This document shows positions 26,213-34,615 of a stretch of 64,000 nucleotides of DNA, piece after piece. The translations under genes and the position numbers were made by a program. This DNA comes from Chloroflexota bacterium (GTDB lineage Bacteria > Chloroflexota > UBA11872 > VXNJ01). The notes beneath the pieces are model-generated. The model was not told where the DNA came from. It was given only the letters and a program-made list of their open reading frames with translations, and ran no database searches. Location of the stretch: contig JAPOWW010000004.1 of NCBI GenBank assembly GCA_026707405.1, positions 149,181-213,180 of the forward strand. Reading direction: 5' to 3'. How positions within the stretch are numbered: the first letter of the stretch is position 1; every line of letters begins with the position of its first letter.

Positions 26213-27100
26213 TCAGTCGACCTTGACCTCGTAGTACACCCACCTCTTTGCCCCCAGGAACTGGAGGCCGGTAAAGAACAGAATGATGACGAACAGGCCC
26301 CACGCGAGTGTGGAGGCGTATCCGAACTTCAGGTATTCGAAAGCATTGCGATACAGATGCAATACGTAGAACAGCGTCTGATTGGCCGGGCCGCCGTTGG
26401 TCATGATGTAGGCGGCGGTGAATATCTGGAACGACCCGATCAGACCTATCACCAAATTGAAAAAGGTGATTGGGCTGATGAGCGGTAAGGTGACGTGACG
26501 GAACTGCCTCAACCGCCCCGCCCCGTCGATGCTCGCGGCGTCGTACAGTTCCTGCGGCACTCCCTGCAGTCCCGCGAGGAAGATGATCATCTGTCCGCCC
26601 ACGCTCCACATGGACATGATGATGAACGCGGGCTTTGCCATTGTTGAATCGAAGATCCAGCCCTGGGGCGGCACTTTGACCAGACCCAACAAAGTGTTCG
26701 CCAGCCCGAAGTCGGGGTGATAGATGAGAATCCAGAGAATGGCGGAGGCTACGGCAGGGGTAACCGAGGGAACGTACCAGGCCGTGCGGAAATACCGGAT
26801 CCCTTTCAGCTTGCTCGAAAGGGGTAGCGCCAGCAAAAGCGCGAAGGCGGTGTGCAGCGGAACGCCGATAAACGTGTAGTAGGCCGTGTTGCCGAGCGAG
26901 ACTACAAAGTCCCGATCCCGGGTGAACATGGCCCTGTAATTGTCGAGCCCGACGAACTTGATGTCCCCCAGGAAGTTCCATTCGCTGAAAGAGAGGGCGA
27001 GCGAGGCGCCCATCGGGAACGCCGTAAACAAGAGAAGACCCAGGACCCAAGGCGCAACCAGCAGATAGGCCGCGATCTCTTCCCGTTGACGAAGACTCAC
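26213..27100 (-). CDS. Carbohydrate ABC transporter permease, UgpA/MalF type
   Basis: A 295-residue permease starting at GTG. The EAA loop reads ELYDAASIDGAGRL then VTLPLISP, with YIMTNGGPANQT downstream, as in UgpA-like proteins. It lies after the binding-protein gene, separated by 119 bases that hold a perfect 14-base hairpin, and before the UgpE-like gene. The pair forms the channel of a sugar importer; the ATPase is not in the window. Confidence 0.93.
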   Translation of the reverse strand: MSLRQREEIAAYLLVAPWVLGLLLFTAFPMGASLALSFSEWNFLGDIKFVGLDNYRAMFTRDRDFVVSLGNTAYYTFIGVPLHTAFALLLALPLSSKLKGIRYFRTAWYVPSVTPAVASAILWILIYHPDFGLANTLLGLVKVPPQGWIFDSTMAKPAFIIMSMWSVGGQMIIFLAGLQGVPQELYDAASIDGAGRLRQFRHVTLPLISPITFFNLVIGLIGSFQIFTAAYIMTNGGPANQTLFYVLHLYRNAFEYLKFGYASTLAWGLFVIILFFTGLQFLGAKRWVYYEVKVD

Positions 27101-27178
27101 GGCTCAGCCGGCTCCCGTGACAACTTGCACCGCACTATTGGGGGGACCGGGTACGTCAGTCTGCATTGGCCGCCAACT

Positions 27179-27211
27179 CCGGAGGACGCGGCACGTCGCC
27201 GCGTCCTCCGG
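27179..27211 (-). promoter_or_regulatory. Intra-operon hairpin between binding-protein and permease genes
   Basis: A perfect 14-base stem, CCGGAGGACGCGGC and its complement, with a 5-base loop, only 8 bases past the binding-protein stop. It is in the same place as the hairpin at 22251 in the other operon but unrelated in sequence. Confidence 0.82.
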
Positions 27212-27219
27212 GGAATTAG

Positions 27220-28743
27220 CTATCCGCGTCTAGGCGCCAGAATGTCGTCCACAACCGGCTTGAGCTCGTCAAGCTTGGTTTGGGCGTCGTCGCCCTCCCG
27301 TATTTGCTGAAGCACCGGCGTTATGGCGTTGCCTATTTCCTGCTGGAACTCCGTGACGTCGAAGGTCCTGCCGTTTTCGATTACCTGGGCAACGACCTCC
27401 GGGTGGCCGATCCCGAACTGGCCCTTGACGACCTCCGCCATTTTGAGGAGGTTGGATTTTCGGCGCGATATGACGCCCATGATCTTCGTCTGGTCCAAAT
27501 CGCCCTGTTTCGACAATTGCAGCGCGATGAGGTTCCACGACTCTTCAGGGAACTTTGTCTTCGCCGCTATACCCAGGGTGTTTGGATGGAAGACGGTGGT
27601 CTGAGCCGCTGGGCCAGACGGGGGGTGGGCGACGTCGACCGGGAATCCCTTGACGCGACTGTAGATCGCCCAGCCGTAAATCAGTCCAAACCTGCCATTG
27701 TTCAACTCGGCATAGGAATTGCCGAAGGCGTCGGCGGGAGAGGCGGCTACCTGGTGGTTTCGGACCAAGTCAGCGGCCCACTCGACCGCCGCCACTCCGG
27801 CGGGCTCATTGAGGACGAACTCGCCAAGGCCGGGCTGATTGAGCAAATTGCCGCCGTTTTGCCAGGCCCATGAATGAATTCCGAGTACGTTCAGGCCCGG
27901 GTCGTTCATGCCTATGCGCTCGGCTTTTCCGGCGTCGTCGCGGGTCGTGATCTTTTGCAGGGCCTCGAGGTGGGTCTCCCAATTCCACCGGCCGGCGGCG
28001 TCCATTTCGTTTATGTCCTCGACGCCGGCTTCCTCCAGGACCTGTTGGTTGTACAAGACGGCCCAGGCGTTGCCGATGTGCGGAATACCCCACAGCCTGC
28101 CGTCGACGACGCTGAGTCTGAGCGATTGCTCCACGAAGTCTTCTATCTCGAACTCGGCATCGGTCCTGACGAGCTCGTCAATGGGATAGGCTCCGCCCGC
28201 CTTGACGAACTTGGGGAAGAATATGCCGCTGTAGGCGAAAACGTCGGGGGCGGTTCCCGCCGCCGCCTGCGTCAGCAGCTTGGTGTGGTACTCGCCGAAG
28301 GGCCAGTTTCTGTATTCGATGGTTACGTGCGGATACTTGGCCTGGTACACGTCGATGTACTTTTGCGTGTAGACGCCGTGGCCCACCATCTCGAGCGGCC
28401 ACCAGGTGCTGAAAACGAGCGTGAGGGCCTGCGGCTTCGGCTTCTCTACCTCCACAACCTTTTCGACGACCTTGGTGACGACCTTCTCCTGCACCTCCAC
28501 GACGACCTCTTTGACGGTCTTCGTGACGACCTTCTCGATCTCGACCGGGACCTCTTCCTTGACGATCTTGGTGACGACCTTCTGGACCGGCACCTCCTTG
28601 ACCACCTCTTGAATCTTGGTCTCGGTTACAACCTGCGTTTCGCCGCATCCGCCCAATGCCGCCGCGAATGAAGCGGCGGCGCCGCCGGCAACCGAATATC
28701 GCAGGAGCGTCCTGCGCCCGATAGACCTCTTCTTGAATGGCAT
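27220..28743 (-). CDS. Sugar ABC transporter substrate-binding lipoprotein with VEKVV stalk
   Basis: A 507-residue lipoprotein. RSIGRRTLLRYSVAGG is Tat-like and LGGC holds the lipidated Cys33. Residues 37-101 are the valine/glutamate stalk. The binding domain starts near LTLVFSTWWPLEM and includes GTAPDVFAYSG and WGIPHIGNAWAVLYNQQVL, as in family-1 sugar-binding proteins. An ATG at 28743 with AGAGGTG upstream is chosen over GTG 28773. It heads the reverse-strand operon with two permeases. Its Cys-proximal module is the same as in the 20679 protein. Confidence 0.92.
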   Translation of the reverse strand: MPFKKRSIGRRTLLRYSVAGGAAASFAAALGGCGETQVVTETKIQEVVKEVPVQKVVTKIVKEEVPVEIEKVVTKTVKEVVVEVQEKVVTKVVEKVVEVEKPKPQALTLVFSTWWPLEMVGHGVYTQKYIDVYQAKYPHVTIEYRNWPFGEYHTKLLTQAAAGTAPDVFAYSGIFFPKFVKAGGAYPIDELVRTDAEFEIEDFVEQSLRLSVVDGRLWGIPHIGNAWAVLYNQQVLEEAGVEDINEMDAAGRWNWETHLEALQKITTRDDAGKAERIGMNDPGLNVLGIHSWAWQNGGNLLNQPGLGEFVLNEPAGVAAVEWAADLVRNHQVAASPADAFGNSYAELNNGRFGLIYGWAIYSRVKGFPVDVAHPPSGPAAQTTVFHPNTLGIAAKTKFPEESWNLIALQLSKQGDLDQTKIMGVISRRKSNLLKMAEVVKGQFGIGHPEVVAQVIENGRTFDVTEFQQEIGNAITPVLQQIREGDDAQTKLDELKPVVDDILAPRRG

Positions 28744-28892
28744 CTTCACCTCTTTACTGCCTCCTCGTTGCACATTGCTCCAGATGTCGCCTAAACGTTT
28801 GGCTGCGCACCGCTTGTTATGGAGCGCAAGCGCCTACCTTCGATACTTCGCTAATCCTCCTAAGCATCTTGACATGCCGTCGACAGGCTAGC

Positions 28893-30842
28893 TTAGCGCG
28901 TATGCAGAAGGCCGTGATCGGCCTCGTAAGCGGCCTTCCAGCGATCCCGCTCCCGCTCCAGCTGCCTAATCCGCGTGAGGTACCAGTCCGGCTCTTCCAG
29001 CGCTTCATATATCACCGCGCCCTCGCAGTCGGCGGGCGGTGGAATACCTATCAAATGGGCGCAGGTGGGCGCCACGTCAACGTGGCGGGTGATGCTCTGC
29101 AACTCGACGCCCCGCCTGACGCCCGGACCGGCCATCACGAATACCGAGTGCTGCCCGCCCCACCCAAGCCGTGCGCTTGGCAACTGCTTGCCGTGTACAT
29201 GGTCGAACTCCGGGTGCAAGGCGAAGACGACGTCACCGACAAGCTCACCCTTGAGTCCGACTATCTCGGCGTCCTCGCGCTTGAGAACGATGCTGAACGG
29301 TCGGCGTCCCGTCGTTTCATCCTTGAAGTCCATGAGCGCGTCCATGATCTGAAGCCGGACTTGCTCGTACTCGGCCTGCGGAACGATGCCGTCGGGCTCG
29401 CGCCCTTCGAGGTTCACAAAGACATTCACCTGTCCGACAGGGACAGCCTTCGATGAAGCGTAGTCGATCGATTTAAGGCCTGTTCTCTCGTCCTCGACGA
29501 ACCTCAGTAGCCCGTACCGCGCCAGCACTTCCTCGACCACGACCCGTGTCTCGGGATCGGCTGTGCCTCCGTGATCGGCGCATATCGCCACGACCGTGTT
29601 TGGCCCACCGACTTCCATCAGCTTCCCGATCATGCGGTCTACGCTTTCGCACGTCTCATATACTGCCCGCTGACCTCTTTCCAGCTCTTCCCCGGTGCTT
29701 CCACCGATCGGATCGGCCTTGTTGAAGAACGAGTGGCCGAAGTAGTCGGGCGTATGGACCTGAACGAGCATCAGGCCCCAGTCGTAAGCGGAAGACAGGT
29801 ACGCAGCGGCCCTGGCCAGCCATTGGTGGTGGTACTCCATGAGTTCCAGGTACGTCTCGTCGTCGATCACGCCGACGACGAGGGCCATGTATCCAGGGTC
29901 CTGGATGAACGGACCTACGTTGTCAAGCAGTTCTCGGGCTGCAGCCTCGGGATAGGTGTATCCCTCTGTGGGCCAGATCTGCGGGCAGAACAGCTCGAAT
30001 TCGTCGGCGCGCGGGGAGAGCTTGAGCAGTTTCAACCGAAGCGTCCCGGCGACCGTCTCTCCCTTGATCCGGAAGTCGTCCTCGAACCAGTCGCTCCATT
30101 CGCGCAACCCAAGGTCCGCCACAGGATTGGATGCGTCTTTGGTCCGGGACACGATCACCCGGTCATAGCCATCGTCACCGGAAGCTATCACCAGAGCGTG
30201 GAGGACCGTTGGGATCGTGGCGCCGGCATCTCTCGCGGGGACGCCGGTACGGTCCAAATGACCGTGCCGGAAGTAGGTAAAGGCCAGCTCGGTCTCTTTG
30301 GGCGGCTCGGCCGAATCGGGTGTGTTTGACCAGCCTTCGGCGGGCTGGAGCTCAATCTGGGTGACGAGCGGCAGATCGTCCAACGTGAAAAGGTGATAGC
30401 TGGCAATCGCGTGGTAGTTAGTGGCCGCGGGACCGCCGCCCTCGACCTGGATTCCCTTGGTCATTCGGGGCGGCCAGGAAATCTCCCATTTGAGCAGGAT
30501 CGGGAACTTGCCGCCTCTTTCGGCGGCGTTCCAGAGGAATTCGGCCTTGCAGAGCTCCGAGTTGACGCCAAATCTCGTGCGGCTCAAGCTGCTGCCGGGT
30601 TCCCGGATGTAGAAATCGGTCACTTCGTGAGTGCCCGGCCAGGCGCCGGTCGCCAGGCTGGTCCATCCGGGAGGGGTCAAGGTGGGATGTACGCCGAGCA
30701 TGTGACTGTGCACGCCGTCATCGATGAGCCGGGCGAGGTTGGGCATTCGACCTTCCCGGCACATCTTCAGGGAAAGCTCCATGCTCATGCCGTCCAACCC
30801 GATCAGGATGAGCTTTTCGGCGGGACTATTTGCTCGCGTCAA
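28893..30842 (-). CDS. Type I phosphodiesterase/nucleotide pyrophosphatase-like protein
   Basis: About 649 residues of the alkaline phosphatase superfamily. The first metal Asp is in ILIGLDGMSM, the nucleophile Thr/Ser region in TPPGWTSLATG, later metal ligands in VHTPDYFGHSF and CADHGGTAD, and the last His in WGGQHSVFVM. Relatives cleave phosphodiesters or phosphonates. No signal peptide is seen. The start is set at TTG 30842, with GGGGTG upstream, because the family fold begins about 10 residues later; the frame itself is open to 30935. It lies upstream of the binding-protein operon on the same strand, 149 bases away, and may be separate. Confidence 0.88.
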   Translation of the reverse strand: MTRANSPAEKLILIGLDGMSMELSLKMCREGRMPNLARLIDDGVHSHMLGVHPTLTPPGWTSLATGAWPGTHEVTDFYIREPGSSLSRTRFGVNSELCKAEFLWNAAERGGKFPILLKWEISWPPRMTKGIQVEGGGPAATNYHAIASYHLFTLDDLPLVTQIELQPAEGWSNTPDSAEPPKETELAFTYFRHGHLDRTGVPARDAGATIPTVLHALVIASGDDGYDRVIVSRTKDASNPVADLGLREWSDWFEDDFRIKGETVAGTLRLKLLKLSPRADEFELFCPQIWPTEGYTYPEAAARELLDNVGPFIQDPGYMALVVGVIDDETYLELMEYHHQWLARAAAYLSSAYDWGLMLVQVHTPDYFGHSFFNKADPIGGSTGEELERGQRAVYETCESVDRMIGKLMEVGGPNTVVAICADHGGTADPETRVVVEEVLARYGLLRFVEDERTGLKSIDYASSKAVPVGQVNVFVNLEGREPDGIVPQAEYEQVRLQIMDALMDFKDETTGRRPFSIVLKREDAEIVGLKGELVGDVVFALHPEFDHVHGKQLPSARLGWGGQHSVFVMAGPGVRRGVELQSITRHVDVAPTCAHLIGIPPPADCEGAVIYEALEEPDWYLTRIRQLERERDRWKAAYEADHGLLHTR

Positions 30843-31166
30843 TGATGCACCCCGATTATGGCGAGGTCTGTCTGTGAGCCCGTCAAACCTTGCCCCATTA
30901 TTTAAGTATTGACCCCTCAAGGCAAATGGACACAAGATCGAGATCAGCGTCGGGCCCGCGCTGGCGATGCCGCGGTCTCATGACGCCTGATGCAACTAGA
31001 ATCGTGCGGGATCGTAGGTCGCGAATGGCTGGCTGTCGATGCGGAAGCAGGAGATTCTCGCTTTCGCGGAAATGACGAACGGAGAAGCGGGAATCGCGGC
31101 GCTCGCCGTCTTGGTGGATGTAATACGACTTATGATGCGGATGGATGGCGCCGAAAGGGGAGCGAG
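30843..31166. other. Divergent intergenic region with a decayed palindromic repeat
   Basis: About 320 bases between the divergent phosphodiesterase and DegT genes. It should hold promoters for both, but no convincing -35/-10 pair stands out. The only distinct element is the decayed palindrome at 31051-31077. Confidence 0.5.
31051..31077. repeat. Decayed copy of the ATTCCCGC-TTTC-GCGGGAAT palindrome
   Basis: GATTCTCGCTTTCGCGGAA followed by ATGACG keeps the TTTC loop and half the stem of the 2949 copy, with two or three mismatches. Confidence 0.6.
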
Positions 31167-32387
31167 ATGACAGAGTTAGCGATCGATGGTGGGGAAGCTT
31201 ACCGTTCGGAGCCGTTTCCCCGCCGGGTTATCTATGGCGACGAAGAAGTCCAGATGGCCGAAGCGGCGATACGTTCTCAGGACCTGTTCCAATGGTCCGG
31301 CAATTACGTGCGCGACTTCGAGGCGAAAATTGCCGATTTCTACGGGGTCCGGCACGCCGCCACGAGCACATCGGGAACGGCGGCCATACATGTCGCCGTG
31401 GGAACTATCGATCCGAGTCCGGGCGACGAGATTATCACCGCCCCGATAACCGATCTCGGGAGCGTTACGCCGATCTTGCAGCAGACGGCCGTGCCGGTCT
31501 TCGCCGACATCGACCCGGCGACGTTCACGATGGACCCCGAGGATATCGAGCGGAAGATCACGGACCGAACGAAGGCGATCATGGTCGTTCATCTCTTCGG
31601 AAACGCCTGCGACATGGACGCCGTGATGGACATCGCGTCGCGGCACAGCCTGCCAGTGATAGAGGACTGCAGCCAGGCTCATGCCACGAAGTACAAAGGG
31701 CGCTACCTGGGCACCATAGGAGACATTGGCTGCTTCAGCTTGCAGGGAAGCAAGCACATGGCGACCGGGGATGGCGGCGTGACGATAACGAGCAATGACA
31801 CGTACTGGGAGCGGATGCAGTTCTTTGTCGACAAGGGCTTTCAGCGCAAGGGCTGGGGGCCGCGGGCGTACCTGTTCCTCGCCCCGAACTACCGCATGAA
31901 CGAGCTGACCGCGGCGGTGGCCATCCCGCAGATCGACAAGGTCAGAGCGGTGGTCGAACGGCGGTCGGCTCTGGGCACCAGGCTGTCGAGCCTTATCGAA
32001 GAGATCGACGGCGTCGAGGCTGCGGCGGTGACGCCCGGTTCTGAGCACAGCTACTGGACTTACCCGTTGCGCACCCCCGGTTTCGACGGGGTCGAGTTCG
32101 GCGAGGCGCTGAATGCGGAAGGCGTCTCCTGCTCACCCGGATACATCGGGAAGCCGATTTACGTATGTGCGGAGGCACTCGCCATCGGGAAGACATTTGG
32201 CGATTCGACCTTTCCGTTCGGCAGCCCATATACGGACAGAGAGCTGGAATACGGGGAGGGCTTGTGCCCCGTTACCGACAAGGCGCTGGAATCGCTGGCT
32301 ACGTTTACGTTCAACGAGAACTACGGCGACGACGACATCGCGGACGTGGCCGGAGCGATTCGAAAGGTGGCGAGTGGGCTGCGCTGA
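31167..32387 (+). CDS. DegT/DnrJ/EryC1/StrS-family aminotransferase
   Basis: A 406-residue PLP enzyme. The lysine is in FSLQGSKHMATGDGG, the cofactor Asp in VIEDCSQAHATKYKG, and STSGTAAIHVAVG binds the phosphate. The ATG at 31167 has GGGGAG four bases upstream, so the 59-residue upstream extension of the frame is rejected. It differs from the 14167 enzyme in most positions, so the two probably act on different keto-sugars or cyclitols. It stands alone on its strand, convergent with the HEGQH protein gene. Confidence 0.92.
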   Translation: MTELAIDGGEAYRSEPFPRRVIYGDEEVQMAEAAIRSQDLFQWSGNYVRDFEAKIADFYGVRHAATSTSGTAAIHVAVGTIDPSPGDEIITAPITDLGSVTPILQQTAVPVFADIDPATFTMDPEDIERKITDRTKAIMVVHLFGNACDMDAVMDIASRHSLPVIEDCSQAHATKYKGRYLGTIGDIGCFSLQGSKHMATGDGGVTITSNDTYWERMQFFVDKGFQRKGWGPRAYLFLAPNYRMNELTAAVAIPQIDKVRAVVERRSALGTRLSSLIEEIDGVEAAAVTPGSEHSYWTYPLRTPGFDGVEFGEALNAEGVSCSPGYIGKPIYVCAEALAIGKTFGDSTFPFGSPYTDRELEYGEGLCPVTDKALESLATFTFNENYGDDDIADVAGAIRKVASGLR

Positions 32388-32452
32388 AGGCACGTGGCAG
32401 TTGCTGTGACGGGCTGAGTAGACGGCTTAGAGGACCGAATTCGCCGCTCCGC

Positions 32453-33460
32453 CTAGCGGTCCGCCGCGGGCGCCCCCTTCATGTGAGGGAAGTGTGCGGA
32501 AAGGATGTCCCCACACTGATCGCCATAAATCTCGACCACCGTATTGACATGGGTGATCGGACTTTCTTGCTTGATTTCGAGCATGCGATTGAAGTCGAAC
32601 TGGACATTGGAGACGGGAGTTGGCATTCCCTGGGATCCCCAAATCACCTGCCATAAGGCGATCTGAAGATCAAAGGCGCGTACTTCGGAGTCGAAGCAGG
32701 CCAGAGGCTTGCCGGGGATTCGCCCGAGATTATGGTCCAGGGCGTGCTGGCCTTCGTGAGCCAGGACCGCAGCCACGACTTCGGCGGGCTCGTCGGTCAG
32801 CGCGCTGCTCAGGACTATCGAACGCGTTTCAATTTCATACCTGCCCAACTCGTCTACCGGCAACACAGAGAACGAGATTCGGTCCCGCATTTCGCGTAAT
32901 GTCATCGATACCTCGGCAAGGCCGGGCACCTGATCCTCTCGGGCTTGCAGAAACTGCAAGCTGGCCGAGATCGCGCCGTTCTGTTGGGGCAGCGGGGGCG
33001 GATTGAGTTGAGCGCTCGGCGAAACGGGCGCCGCCAATCCCGGCGGGTCCACCGCGCTTCCAGTCCAGTAGACAAGCCCTTCAATCGTCCAGGCCCAATG
33101 GTCCCAGCCGTTGGTGAAGGTCGGCGTGTTGGTGGACTTGCGGTAGAAGGCCAGTCCGGTCGTCGTGTTTTGGAGGGTGTCGCCGTTCTCGGGATTGGCG
33201 TGCTCGCACTCGATTGGGTCGCCCATCTTGTCGCCGAGCAGAGTCTTGAGATGAGCGAAGCCGAACACGAACTCCGGCTCCTGGCCGGGGGAACAATGGG
33301 GCGCGGCGCTTGCCGGAGCGATGAGGGTGGCGGCCATCAGGGCCGCCAGAGCAATCGCCAGCGGTATGCGTCTCAACAATCCCACTCGCGCATGTCGTTG
33401 CCTTGTGATAGGCGACGAGTCTCGACCGCGGCGCCAGTCCGGCGATGGCCGCAGTCCCAT
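32453..33460 (-). CDS. Secreted protein with HEGQH metallopeptidase-like motif
   Basis: About 335 residues. A signal peptide (LLRRIPLAIALAALM to PASAAPH) is preceded by a basic tail; the frame reaches TTG 33505, ATG 33460 is used, and a GTG at 33385 directly before the signal peptide is equally possible. Residues about 63-134 share a domain with the 43017 protein (EFVFGFAHLK, GDTLQNTTTGLAFYRK, FTNGWDHW). A proline-rich linker leads to a second part with LAHEGQHALDHNLG, a HExxH zinc motif, and SEVRAFDLQ 20 residues on, where a third ligand could lie. Probably an extracytoplasmic metal-dependent protease, not a recognised family. Confidence 0.75.
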   Translation of the reverse strand: MGLRPSPDWRRGRDSSPITRQRHARVGLLRRIPLAIALAALMAATLIAPASAAPHCSPGQEPEFVFGFAHLKTLLGDKMGDPIECEHANPENGDTLQNTTTGLAFYRKSTNTPTFTNGWDHWAWTIEGLVYWTGSAVDPPGLAAPVSPSAQLNPPPLPQQNGAISASLQFLQAREDQVPGLAEVSMTLREMRDRISFSVLPVDELGRYEIETRSIVLSSALTDEPAEVVAAVLAHEGQHALDHNLGRIPGKPLACFDSEVRAFDLQIALWQVIWGSQGMPTPVSNVQFDFNRMLEIKQESPITHVNTVVEIYGDQCGDILSAHFPHMKGAPAADR

Positions 33461-33723
33461 CGACGTGACGGGTCTACGAGCGGATCGTGCGTTAACGATG
33501 CTCAATGTTCAGGTTGTATGGAGGTATGCGAGAAAGGCCTTTAGATCGTTAAGGATGTCTGGCGCCTTGATCGAAGCTTCATCAAAGGTCTATCTGGGAT
33601 CCAGACTTCGGCAGGCCCATCTAGGCTATCAGCGGGTGTCAATACCCTGTACGGCGAATGTTGATTCCTCACGGTCCAAATCGTTCGGTGAATTCCAACG
33701 ACCGCCCTGAATCCGTAGGGTGG

Positions 33724-34239
33724 TTACTCGCCTGGCGTCAGGGCGTCGCCGAGGGCGGATTCGAGGAGAGGGCGGTACTGGCGTTTGAGCTCGATCCAGC
33801 GCGGGCTGTCCAGTTCGTGCGTGGGCGCGCCGCCGTCCAGGTATTGCTCAAGATCTTCCAGCCAGGCGTGCCAGCCGGCGGCCAAGCCCTCTTCGTCCGG
33901 GATGAGGCGCGGCTTCTGGCCGAAGTGGATGAAGCGGTAGCGGCAACCGCCGTCGTCCTCTTCGAGCTCCCAGCAGATCGTGGAGAGCCCCCAGCTATAG
34001 CGGAGTTGGCGTCCGCACTCGACCCGGGTGATGACGCCGTCTAGACCGCCCTCACGGGTGCCGTCGAAGTCAACAAAGTACTCGCCGCCGGCCTTCAGAT
34101 CGATGCGCGCCGGGTAGCCCATCCAGCGGCTGACTTCCCGCGGATCGGTTATTGCGCTCCAGACTCGCGATGGCGAATGGCGCGATCGCCGGTCGAAGGT
34201 TATGGAGTAGCAAAGGTCGATCCTGGCAAGGTCGTTCAG
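33724..34239 (-). CDS. SRPBCC/AHSA1-domain protein starting at CTG
   Basis: About 171 residues of the START-like SRPBCC fold (AHSA1 group): SRVWSAITDPREVSRWMG, then GGEYFVDFDG and a C-terminal GWHAWLEDLEQYL helix. The fold clearly begins before the only ATG (34122). Upstream in frame lies no ATG, GTG or TTG, but a CTG at 34239 sits 6 bases after a perfect GGAGG, and a TAG closes the frame nine codons before that CTG. So CTG initiation is the best reading. The protein probably binds a hydrophobic ligand or acts as a co-chaperone-like factor. Confidence 0.85.
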   Translation of the reverse strand: MNDLARIDLCYSITFDRRSRHSPSRVWSAITDPREVSRWMGYPARIDLKAGGEYFVDFDGTREGGLDGVITRVECGRQLRYSWGLSTICWELEEDDGGCRYRFIHFGQKPRLIPDEEGLAAGWHAWLEDLEQYLDGGAPTHELDSPRWIELKRQYRPLLESALGDALTPGE

Positions 34240-34615
34240 TTGCTTCCTCCTCGTTGGCTAACTGTCAGGCGATCGTAATCGGCTGGCCCAGGCTTTAGTA
34301 TCGTCGCGGCAGGCTGAAAATCAAGTCCATTCGGTTCGCTCCCGGCTTACCCACCTTTTACGCCGTGAAGTCCGGATTCGTGCCGTTGCCCGCGATGCAG
34401 TCTTTATAGAATCCCCAAGTGGACATCGGGCTGGAGTGCCACGGCCGCTCCTGAAACGCCTTCGACACGTTGCCCAGATCACGCGGTCGCCCGTCTTCCC
34501 AGCAGAAGACAAGATCGTGATCCTTGTAGTGTTGGGTTGAGAATGCCAGTCGAACCACCCTGATCGAGTTATTGCACCGTAGGCGCGGCTTAGTGGGCTT
34601 TAGGCCGCGGCATGC
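34240..34615. other. Intergenic stretch with a possible gene remnant
   Basis: About 375 bases between the SRPBCC and GH172 genes. Apart from the reading frame described at 34358-34558 I see no gene, strong hairpin or promoter. Confidence 0.5.
34358..34558 (-). pseudogene. Possible tyrosine-recombinase fragment
   Basis: A 66-codon frame whose middle reads YKDHDLVFCWEDGRPRDLGN, like the C-terminal catalytic part of phage-type integrases (HDLVFxxEDGxPxxPxxVS). The expected HxLRH and catalytic Tyr are absent, and the second half (WHSSPMSTWGFYKDC) matches nothing I know. It lies 1.4 kb from tRNA-Leu, a usual integration target. The remnant call is tentative; it may be an unrelated short frame. 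Confidence 0.3.

Noticed and set aside
31176..32048. Reverse-strand frame of 290 codons
   Set aside because: Opposite the well-supported DegT aminotransferase; no domain.
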